Source: Intrasporangium chromatireducens Q5-1
Lineage (GTDB): Bacteria > Actinomycetota > Actinomycetes > Actinomycetales > Dermatophilaceae
Length of the DNA stretch: 47,514 nucleotides
NCBI RefSeq assembly: GCF_000576575.1
Contig: NZ_AWQS01000010.1
Span: forward strand, 1 to 47,514
Direction of reading: 5' to 3'
The translations under genes and the position numbers were made by a program. Numbering within the stretch: the first letter of the stretch is position 1; the number at the start of each line of letters is the position of its first letter. The notes beneath the pieces were generated by a model, which did not search any database, had not been told where the DNA came from, and saw nothing but the letters and a program-made list of their open reading frames with translations. This document shows, piece after piece, positions 41,547 to 47,514 of the stretch.

Positions 41547-43001
41547 TCAGTAGGCGAAGACGAGGGGAGCGTCCTCGTCCCGGTCGGACGGTTCCTGCGG
41601 CGGCTCGTAGGGCTCGGCCCCACGGCGCACGTAGGTGAGGAAGAGCTTGATCTCGACGACGGCGAGCGCGCCGTAGAGCAGCGTGAAGACGACCATCGAG
41701 GTGATGACCTCACCCATGGACACGCCGGGAGAGACGCCGGCCCCGGTGGTCATGAGCCCGAAGACGAGCCACGGCTGGCGACCCACCTCGGTGAAGATCC
41801 ATCCGAAGGAGTTGCCGATGACGGGCAGGATCGGTGCGGCGATCGCGGCCCAGTAGAGCCACCGGTGTGTCGGGGTGCGGTCCTTGCGGGTCAGCCACAG
41901 GACGGCGACCGCGATGGCGGCAGCGGCGATGCCGACCCCGATCATGAGACGGAAGGTCCAGTAGGTGGTCGGGATGTTCGGCACGTAGCTGGTCGCAGCG
42001 TCCTGGACGAGGGCGTTGCCCGAGGCCCCATAGGTGCTGAGGTACTGGGTGCGCAGGTCGTTGATGCCCTTGACGGCGCCGTCGAACGACCCGGTCGCGA
42101 GGAAGCTCAGCAGGCCCGGCACCTCGATGAGCGCGTTCGTGTGCTGCCCGTCGAGCGAGCCGATCGTCAGCACCGAGAAGGGCGCGCCCTCGCCGGCGGG
42201 GACGGAGTCGTAGATCGCCTCGGCCGCGGCCATCTTCATCGGCTGGACCTCGGTCATGATCTTGCCCTGCACGTCACCGGTGATCGCGACGCCGAGCCCG
42301 GCCACGAGCGTGACGACCGCACCGATCCGGGCGGCCTTGCGGTAGAGGGGTGCGTCGGGCGCCTTCTTGAGGGCCTCACGCCGCATGAGGTGCAGGCTGA
42401 CGCCCATGATCACCGCGCCACCGACCATGTAGGCGGCGAGGGCGACGTGCGGGAAGGTGACGAGCTGCACCTTGTTGGTCAGCACGGCGAAGAAGTCGGT
42501 GAGCTCGGCGCGGCCGGTCGCCGGGTTGTAGGTGTAGCCGACCGGGTGCTGCATGAAGGAGTTCGCCGAGAGGATGAAGTACGCGGACAGCAGCGTGCCG
42601 ATGTGGACGATCCACATCGTGGCCGCGTGCAGCTTCTCGGGGATCCGGCCCCAGCCGAAGATCCACAGCCCGAGGAAGGTCGACTCGAGGAAGAAGGCGA
42701 GCAGCGCCTCGACGGCCAGCGGTGCGCCGAAGATGTCCCCGACGAACCGGCTGTAGTCCGACCAGTTCATCCCGAACTGGAACTCCTGGACGATGCCCGT
42801 GACGAGCCCGAGGGCGAAGTTGATCGTGAAGAGCTTGCCGAAGAACTTCGCCAGGCGCATCCACTCCGGGTCGTGGGTCCGGACCCACTTCATGTGGAAC
42901 CACGCGACGACCGCCGACAGGCCGATGGTGATCGGGACGAAGAGGAAGTGGTAGACGGTCGTGATGGCGAACTGCCATCTCGCCAGGTCGGTTGCATCCA
43001 C
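41547..43001 (-). CDS. cydA: cytochrome bd oxidase subunit I
   Basis: High-affinity oxygen reductase that oxidises menaquinol. 484 aa from the GTG with GGGAG 6 nt upstream; the N-terminus VDATDLARWQF matches actinobacterial CydA starts, so the ATG 7 codons earlier is rejected. Haem ligands: His 18 in TTVYHFLFVP, a His in TFPHVALAAYM, and the Met of WTFRLMIG. The short Q-loop form and GRQPW are present. First gene of cydABDC-blaI-M56. Confidence 0.97.
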   Translation of the reverse strand: MDATDLARWQFAITTVYHFLFVPITIGLSAVVAWFHMKWVRTHDPEWMRLAKFFGKLFTINFALGLVTGIVQEFQFGMNWSDYSRFVGDIFGAPLAVEALLAFFLESTFLGLWIFGWGRIPEKLHAATMWIVHIGTLLSAYFILSANSFMQHPVGYTYNPATGRAELTDFFAVLTNKVQLVTFPHVALAAYMVGGAVIMGVSLHLMRREALKKAPDAPLYRKAARIGAVVTLVAGLGVAITGDVQGKIMTEVQPMKMAAAEAIYDSVPAGEGAPFSVLTIGSLDGQHTNALIEVPGLLSFLATGSFDGAVKGINDLRTQYLSTYGASGNALVQDAATSYVPNIPTTYWTFRLMIGVGIAAAAIAVAVLWLTRKDRTPTHRWLYWAAIAAPILPVIGNSFGWIFTEVGRQPWLVFGLMTTGAGVSPGVSMGEVITSMVVFTLLYGALAVVEIKLFLTYVRRGAEPYEPPQEPSDRDEDAPLVFAY

Positions 43002-43025
43002 GGTTGTCTCCCGGAGGGCCATTTC

Positions 43026-43061
43026 ACTACGGAACGTAGTAGATACTACGCCACGTAGTAT
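43026..43061. promoter_or_regulatory. double BlaI-type operator in the cydA promoter
   Basis: ACTACG-GAA-CGTAGT (43026-43040) and ATACTACG-CCA-CGTAGTAT (43043-43061) are perfect inverted repeats with 3-bp centres, and their centres are 19 bp apart. BlaI/MecI repressors bind TACTACA-N2-TGTAGTA-like sites. The second palindrome covers the cyd -10 box and spacer; the first lies just downstream. Confidence 0.8.
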
Positions 43062-43071
43062 CTGCGGCCAA
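43043..43071 (-). promoter_or_regulatory. cydA promoter
   Basis: Minus strand: TTGGCC (43066-43071), 17-nt spacer, TAGTAT (43043-43048), giving a leader of about 35 nt to the cydA GTG. Confidence 0.6.
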
Positions 43072-43144
43072 TGTGGGGGCCCTCGCAATCCGCGGCACCC
43101 GCTGCGACAGCGACGGTGCGCGGGGGGCCGGCATCGGCTGATGG

Positions 43145-43150
43145 CACGAT
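43145..43150 (+). promoter_or_regulatory. leaderless -10 box of pyrD
   Basis: CACGAT, 7 nt before the GTG start. Confidence 0.45.
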
Positions 43151-43157
43151 GGGCGCC

Positions 43158-44186
43158 GTGAGGTACGAGCGGGCGATGCGGCGGACCCTGTTCCGGCTCG
43201 GGGGTGGGGATGCGGAGGTGGCGCACGAGCACACCCTGGGGGCACTCGCCGCGCTGAGCCGGGCGACGCCGCTGCTCCACGGGCTGCGTCGGCTGTTCGC
43301 CGCCGACGCCCCTCGGGACGTCTTCGGGGTCCGGTTCCCCAGCCCGGTGGGGCTCGCCGCAGGTCTGGACAAGAACGGGGTCGCGCTGCCGGCCTGGCCG
43401 GCGCTCGGGTTCGGCTTCGTCGAGGTCGGCACGGTGACCCGCCACCCCCAGCCGGGCAACCCGCGCCCGCGCCTCTTCCGGCTCGTCGACAGCGGCGCCG
43501 TCATCAACCGAATGGGTTTCAACAACGCCGGCGCCGACGCCCTTGCCGCGCGGCTGCGGGCGCTCGGGCCGATCGGGGTGCCCCTCGGCGTGAGCATCGG
43601 CAAGTCCAAGGTCACGCCGGTCGAGGACGCAGTCGGCGACTACGTGTACTCCCTGCGGGTGCTGAGGCCCTACGCCGACTACTTCGCCGTCAACGTCAGC
43701 TCACCGAACACACCGGGCCTGCGGAGCCTGCAGGACCGGGGCGCGCTCGACACCCTGCTCGGCGCGCTGCGCGGCGAGAGCGACGGCACGCCGCTCCTCG
43801 TCAAGATCGCGCCGGACCTCACGGACGCCGCCATCGGGGAGGTCCTGGAGGTCTGCACAGCGCACGGGGTCGACGGGCTCATCGCCACGAACACGACGAT
43901 CGGTCGGGACGGGCTCGTGCCGACGGACCGGGCCAGGGCAGCGGAGGCCGGTGGCCTCAGCGGGCGCCCGCTCACCGAGCGGTCCCGCGAGGTGGTGCGC
44001 TTCGTCCACCGGGAGGCGCCCGGCCTGCCCGTCATCGGCGTCGGCGGGATCGGCAGCGTCGACGACGCGCTGCGGATGCTCGACGCGGGGGCGGCCCTGC
44101 TCCAGCTCTACACCGGCTTCATCTACGGCGGACCGCCGCTCGTGCGCGCCATCAACCGCGCCCTCGCCGCGGGTTGCCCGCGCTAG
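43158..44186 (+). CDS. pyrD: dihydroorotate dehydrogenase (quinone), class 2
   Basis: Membrane-associated pyrimidine enzyme passing electrons from dihydroorotate to menaquinone. 342 aa from GTG; an ATG 3 codons earlier is possible. The N-terminal membrane-docking helices ([19 protein letters not shown]) mark class 2. FMN and substrate motifs: [33 protein letters not shown] with the catalytic Ser, LLVKIAPDL, and [11 protein letters not shown]. Divergent from cydA; both use the quinone pool. Confidence 0.97.
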   Translation: MRYERAMRRTLFRLGGGDAEVAHEHTLGALAALSRATPLLHGLRRLFAADAPRDVFGVRFPSPVGLAAGLDKNGVALPAWPALGFGFVEVGTVTRHPQPGNPRPRLFRLVDSGAVINRMGFNNAGADALAARLRALGPIGVPLGVSIGKSKVTPVEDAVGDYVYSLRVLRPYADYFAVNVSSPNTPGLRSLQDRGALDTLLGALRGESDGTPLLVKIAPDLTDAAIGEVLEVCTAHGVDGLIATNTTIGRDGLVPTDRARAAEAGGLSGRPLTERSREVVRFVHREAPGLPVIGVGGIGSVDDALRMLDAGAALLQLYTGFIYGGPPLVRAINRALAAGCPR

Positions 44187-44212
44187 CCGCATGCGCCACG
44201 AGAGCACGCGGT

Positions 44213-44250
44213 GTGTCCCTTTGTGGTCGTCGGACCGACGAAAAGGGCAC
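44213..44250. terminator. hairpin after pyrD
   Basis: Inner perfect palindrome CGTCGG-A-CCGACG (44228-44240), framed by GTGTCCCTTT and AAAAGGGCAC arms (44213-44222 and 44241-44250) with one bulge. It is 27 nt past the pyrD stop. The AAAAGGGCAC/GTGTCCCTTT arms resemble the tandem repeat near galE. Confidence 0.65.
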
Positions 44251-44267
44251 GCGCCCACGCCGCCGAC

Positions 44268-44279
44268 TGAGCGGCATAC
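44268..44279 (-). repeat. TSAGCGGCATAC motif copy 19
   Basis: TGAGCGGCATAC, intergenic, between the pyrD hairpin and the paaK stop codon. Confidence 0.85.
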
Positions 44280-44300
44280 GGTGTGCTCCGGGGACGCCCG

Positions 44301-45635
44301 TCAGGCTCGGGGACGTTCGTCGACGATCCGGCGGGCCTTGCCGACCGACCGCTCGATCGAGCCGGGATCGCGGACCTCGACCCGGCACGTCGTGCCGATC
44401 CGGGTCTTGATGGTGTGCTCGAGCCGCCGCGACAGCGCTGCAGCCTCGGCGTCGGCCATCCGCTCGTGCGGCTCGACGAGCACGGTCAGCTCGACCATCC
44501 GGCCCGGCTGGCGCAGGACGCACTGGAAGTAGGGCGACAGGGCCGGCTCGGCCAGCACGTGCTCCTCGATCTGGGTCGGGAAGACGTTGACCCCGCGGAT
44601 GATCATCATGTCGTCGCTGCGACCGGTGATCTTCTCCATGCGCCGCATCGAGGGAACCGCCGTGCCCGGCAGGAGCCGGGTCAGGTCGCGCGTCCGGTAG
44701 CGGATGACCGGCATGGCCTCCTTGCTGAGCGAGGTGAAGACGAGCTCACCCGGCTCGCCCTCCGGGACCGGCTCCTCCGTCACCGGGTCGATGACCTCGG
44801 GGTAGAAGTGGTCCTCCCACAGGTGCAGGCCGTCCTTCGTCTCGGCCGCCTCCTGCCCGACACCCGGGCCCATCACCTCGGACAACCCGTAGATGTCGAC
44901 CGCGTCCATGCCGGTGCGGCCCTCGATCTCGGCCCGCATCGACTCGGTCCAGGGCTCGGCGCCGAAGATCCCGACCCGCAGCGACGTGTCGTGCGGGTCG
45001 AGGCCGAGCCGCTCCATCTCGTCGAGGAGGGACAGGAAGTAGGACGGCGTCACCATGATGACGCTCGCGCCGAAGTCGCGGATCAGCTGGACCTGTCGGT
45101 CCGTCATCCCACCGCTGACCGGCACGACGGTGCAGCCGAGCCGTTCCGCGCCGTAGTGCGCCCCGAGCCCACCGGTGAACAAGCCGTAGCCGTAGGCGAC
45201 ATGGACGACGTCGCCCGGCCGTCCTCCGGCGAGGCGGATCGACCGTGCCATCAGGTCGGCCCACGTGTCGATGTCGCGCCGCGTGTAGCCCACGACCGTC
45301 GGGCGGCCGGTCGTCCCGGAGCTCGCGTGGACGCGGACGACCTGCTCGCGCGGCACCGCGAACATGCCGAAGGGGTAGTTGTCGCGCAGGTCGGCCTTGC
45401 TCGTCAGCGGCAGCCGGGGCACGTCCTCGAGCGACCGGATGTCGTCGGGATGGACGCCCTTGGCCTCGAACGCCTTCCGATAGTGGGGGACGTTGTCGTA
45501 TGCCGCTCGCACCGTCGCCTGCAGCCGCTCGGTCTGCAGCTGGCGCAGCGCGTCGACCGACAGCGTCGGAACGAGGCTCTCGTCGGTCCGCTGCGGCGAT
45601 GCGCCCTGGTCGGGGCGGGAGGACGTCGTCGTCAT
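44301..45635 (-). CDS. paaK: phenylacetate-CoA ligase-type AMP-binding enzyme
   Basis: ATP-dependent acyl-CoA synthetase. 444 aa from the ATG. Adenylation motifs: SSGTTGRPTVVGY (P-loop), YGLSEVMGPGV, and RTRDLT; the C-terminal IIRGVNVFPTQIEEHVL is typical of PaaK. No other paa genes are in the window, so the name rests on family resemblance, and the true substrate may be another aryl acid. It starts 22 nt after the amino acid transporter operon but has its own -10-like box. Confidence 0.88.
   Translation of the reverse strand: MTTTSSRPDQGASPQRTDESLVPTLSVDALRQLQTERLQATVRAAYDNVPHYRKAFEAKGVHPDDIRSLEDVPRLPLTSKADLRDNYPFGMFAVPREQVVRVHASSGTTGRPTVVGYTRRDIDTWADLMARSIRLAGGRPGDVVHVAYGYGLFTGGLGAHYGAERLGCTVVPVSGGMTDRQVQLIRDFGASVIMVTPSYFLSLLDEMERLGLDPHDTSLRVGIFGAEPWTESMRAEIEGRTGMDAVDIYGLSEVMGPGVGQEAAETKDGLHLWEDHFYPEVIDPVTEEPVPEGEPGELVFTSLSKEAMPVIRYRTRDLTRLLPGTAVPSMRRMEKITGRSDDMMIIRGVNVFPTQIEEHVLAEPALSPYFQCVLRQPGRMVELTVLVEPHERMADAEAAALSRRLEHTIKTRIGTTCRVEVRDPGSIERSVGKARRIVDERPRA
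45498..45507 (+). repeat. AGCGGCATAC core copy 20
   Basis: GTATGCCGCT followed by CG, not SA; inside paaK, read on the coding strand as Ala-Ala-Tyr. Confidence 0.8.
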
Positions 45636-45642
45636 GCCCCCC

Positions 45643-45648
45643 ATTGTG
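45643..45648 (-). promoter_or_regulatory. leaderless -10 box of paaK
   Basis: CACAAT on the minus strand, 7 nt before the ATG; the spacer is a run of G. Confidence 0.45.
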
Positions 45649-45657
45649 TCCCGGGTG

Positions 45658-46575
45658 TCAGGTCGGTGGGCGTTCCGCGGCGTCCGCGGCCAGGTCGGCT
45701 GCTGCCGCCGGGCCCGGCACGTCGCGCCCGCCCTCCTCGCCGCCGCCCTCGCCGCCGCGCTCCTCCGCGTTGCGCATGCGCCGCAGGAAGGCTCGAGTGC
45801 GCTCGTTCCTCGGGTGCGCGATGACCTGCTCGGGTGGGCCCTCCTCGCAGACGACGCCGGCGTCCATGAAGACGACGTGGTCGGCGACCTCTCGGGCGAA
45901 CTCCATCTCGTGCGTGACGACGATCATCGTCATCCCGGTGCGGGCCAGCTCGCGCATCACCCGGAGCACCTCGCCGACGAGCTCCGGGTCGAGGGCGGAG
46001 GTTGGCTCGTCGAAGAGCATCAGCTTCGGGTCCATGGCCAGGGCCCGGGCGATCGCCACCCGCTGCTGCTGCCCACCCGAGAGTGCGCCCGGGTAGGCCG
46101 CTGACTTGTCCGCGAGGCCCACGGACGCGAGCAGGTCCTGCGCACGGGCCCTCGCAACGCCCTTTCGCACGCCCTTGACCTGCGTCGGCGCCTCGATGAC
46201 GTTCTCGAGTGCCGTCTTGTGCGGGAAGAGGTTGAACCGCTGGAAGACCATGCCGATCTCGCGGCGCTGGGCAGCGATCTGCTTGTCGGTGAGGTGGTGC
46301 AGCTGTCCCCGATCGTCCTGCCGGAAGCCCATCAGCTCGCCGTCGACCCAGATGCGTCCGCCGTCGATGGACTCGAGCTGGTTGATGCACCGCAGGAACG
46401 TCGTCTTGCCGGACCCCGAGGGCCCGAGCAGGCACACGACCTCGCCGCGGCGCACGGTCAGGTCGATGCCCTTGAGCACCTCGTTGCCGTGGAAGGACTT
46501 CATCACGTTGACGGCGCGGACGAGCGCCTCGTCCTGCGTGCCGCTTGACTGTCGCGTCGTGGCGGTCTGCGCCAT
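45658..46575 (-). CDS. polar amino acid ABC transporter ATP-binding protein
   Basis: 305 aa. Walker [11 protein letters not shown]-loop [18 protein letters not shown], signature [15 protein letters not shown], Walker [15 protein letters not shown], switch THEME. The HisP/GlnQ-type hallmarks ([24 protein letters not shown]) put it in the polar amino acid family. The last 40 residues are Gly/Glu/Ala-rich and not part of the domain. Its ATG overlaps the permease stop by 1 nt (TGATG). Confidence 0.95.
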   Translation of the reverse strand: MAQTATTRQSSGTQDEALVRAVNVMKSFHGNEVLKGIDLTVRRGEVVCLLGPSGSGKTTFLRCINQLESIDGGRIWVDGELMGFRQDDRGQLHHLTDKQIAAQRREIGMVFQRFNLFPHKTALENVIEAPTQVKGVRKGVARARAQDLLASVGLADKSAAYPGALSGGQQQRVAIARALAMDPKLMLFDEPTSALDPELVGEVLRVMRELARTGMTMIVVTHEMEFAREVADHVVFMDAGVVCEEGPPEQVIAHPRNERTRAFLRRMRNAEERGGEGGGEEGGRDVPGPAAAADLAADAAERPPT

Positions 46576-47514
46576 CACGCACCTCCCATCCCGGCCGGCC
46601 GTGCCACCCGTTGCTGCTGGGCCCGCCGTGCCGCCCGCTTGCTCTGGCCGAAGCCCCGGCCGAAGTAGCGCTCGAGGTAGTACTGGCCGACCATGAGCAC
46701 CGAGCAGACGATGAGGTACCACGCGACGACCGCGACGTAGGACGCCATGATCTCCAGCGTGCGCGTGCCGATGATCTGCACCTGGTAGTAGAGCTCGGTG
46801 ATGATCGGGATCGCCACGAACAAGGAGGTGTCCTTGACCATGGCGATCGTCTCGTTGCCGGTGGGCGGCACGATGACGCGCATCGCCTGAGGCAGCACGA
46901 TGCGCCGCATCGTCCTGCCGCTGCTCATCCCGAGCGCCTGGGCGGCCTCGCGCTGCCCGGGGTCGACGGAGATGATCCCAGCCCGGGCGATCTCGGCCAT
47001 GTAGGCCGCCTCCGACATGCCCAGGCCGATGATGCCGGCCAGCAGGGTGCTCGAGAACGCCTGGAGACTGAGGTGGAAGAACGTGAAGTCGTTGGACAGC
47101 CCGAGGAGGTGCGCGAACTGCTGGCCGAACGGCACCCCGAAGTCGAGGGAGTTGTAGAGGAACGGGATGCCGGTGCCGATCATGCCGAGCAGCACGATGC
47201 GGGGGATGCCGCGGAAGAACCAGGTGTAGACGAAGGAGACCCAGCGCAGGACCGGGTTCTCGGACAGCCGCATCACGGCGAGGAGGACGCCACCGACGAC
47301 GCCGAGGATCATCGCGCCGATCGTGCCGACGATGGTCCCCTTCCACAGGCCCTCGAGAACGGGCTGCTGGTTCATGATCTGCAGCGCGACGGGGAAGTTC
47401 CACTTCTCGTTCGTCACGAAGGAGCTGATCATCATCGCGACGAGGACCGCGATGATGATGACGGCGACCCAGCGCCACGGGTGCGGGACCGGCCGGGCGT
47501 GGATCGCGCCCGGC
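46575..47514 (-). CDS. polar amino acid ABC transporter permease (5' end cut by window edge)
   Basis: HisM/GlnP-type inner-membrane subunit. The frame stays open to the right edge: upstream of the first internal ATG (47435) it reads [19 protein letters not shown], a plausible first helix, so the start lies outside. The EAA loop is clear: [30 protein letters not shown], the site contacting the ATPase. A solute-binding protein gene is expected upstream, beyond the window. Confidence 0.94.
   Translation of the reverse strand, partial: PGAIHARPVPHPWRWVAVIIIAVLVAMMISSFVTNEKWNFPVALQIMNQQPVLEGLWKGTIVGTIGAMILGVVGGVLLAVMRLSENPVLRWVSFVYTWFFRGIPRIVLLGMIGTGIPFLYNSLDFGVPFGQQFAHLLGLSNDFTFFHLSLQAFSSTLLAGIIGLGMSEAAYMAEIARAGIISVDPGQREAAQALGMSSGRTMRRIVLPQAMRVIVPPTGNETIAMVKDTSLFVAIPIITELYYQVQIIGTRTLEIMASYVAVVAWYLIVCSVLMVGQYYLERYFGRGFGQSKRAARRAQQQRVARPAGMGGA

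Noticed and set aside
43020-43022. ATG as the cydA start
   Set aside because: It would place the first palindrome 3 nt upstream with no ribosome binding site, whereas the GTG seven codons on has GGGAG at the right distance and gives the family's N-terminus.
47433-47435. ATG as the start of the amino acid permease
   Set aside because: The frame continues upstream with a plausible first membrane helix to the window edge, so the gene is cut by the edge.
1-47514. tRNA, rRNA, insertion sequences or prophage genes
   Set aside because: Looked for by eye; no cloverleaf with a CCA-type end, no transposase or integrase motifs and no phage structural genes were seen. A covariance-model scan would settle small RNAs.

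Overview
The window is about 47.5 kb of very GC-rich, gene-dense actinobacterial chromosome. I infer a member of Micrococcales, most like Intrasporangiaceae: GTG starts and ATGA overlaps are common, many genes have a TANNNT-like -10 box only 6-8 nt before the start codon (leaderless style), and the gene content is typically actinobacterial (DUF222/HNH protein, DUF6458 protein, ECF42 sigma factor, cydABDC). I saw no prophage, insertion sequence, CRISPR array, rRNA or tRNA.

Layout. (1) 1-5.2 kb, minus strand: nadB (cut by the left edge) and nadA, then an HNH/DUF222 gene, then a NadQ/NrtR-like NAD regulator. A TATGCT...AGCATA palindrome precedes nadA. (2) 5.4-6.7 kb: a membrane protein and its overlapping GntR regulator behind three copies of CTTGTNTCAAG. 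(3) 6.9-16.9 kb: serS, a LysR/EamA divergent pair, a DUF6458 protein, a histidine kinase/response regulator pair, an ABC-2 exporter, a HAD phosphatase and an alpha/beta hydrolase. (4) 16.8-18.7 kb: a YCII/DGPF protein and an ECF42 sigma factor preceded by a TGTCGA-N17-CGAC promoter, converging on a short malQ. (5) 20-35.5 kb: amidohydrolase, AAA ATPase, DedA protein, TrmH-type methyltransferase, VOC proteins, copA, purB, low-molecular-weight tyrosine phosphatase, a frameshifted glycosyltransferase, an MFS transporter and galE. (6) 35.7-43.0 kb, minus strand: cydA-cydB-cydD-cydC-blaI-M56 peptidase, apparently one transcription unit. Its promoter carries two palindromes of the TACTACG/CGTAGTA type expected for BlaI-family repressors. 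(7) 43.1-47.5 kb: pyrD, paaK and a polar amino acid ABC transporter cut by the right edge.

Two things stand out. First, the 10-mer AGCGGCATAC (usually as TSAGCGGCATAC) occurs at least 20 times on both strands, in genes and between them, where chance predicts well under one copy. One inverted pair builds a 14-bp-stem hairpin. No gene family explains it. Second, cytochrome bd and its assembly transporter seem to be governed by a BlaI/M56 proteolytic switch encoded in the same operon. The intergenic regions also carry several different short tandem or palindromic repeats (18, 21, 31 and 51 bp periods) with related GTCGA/CACTT cores.
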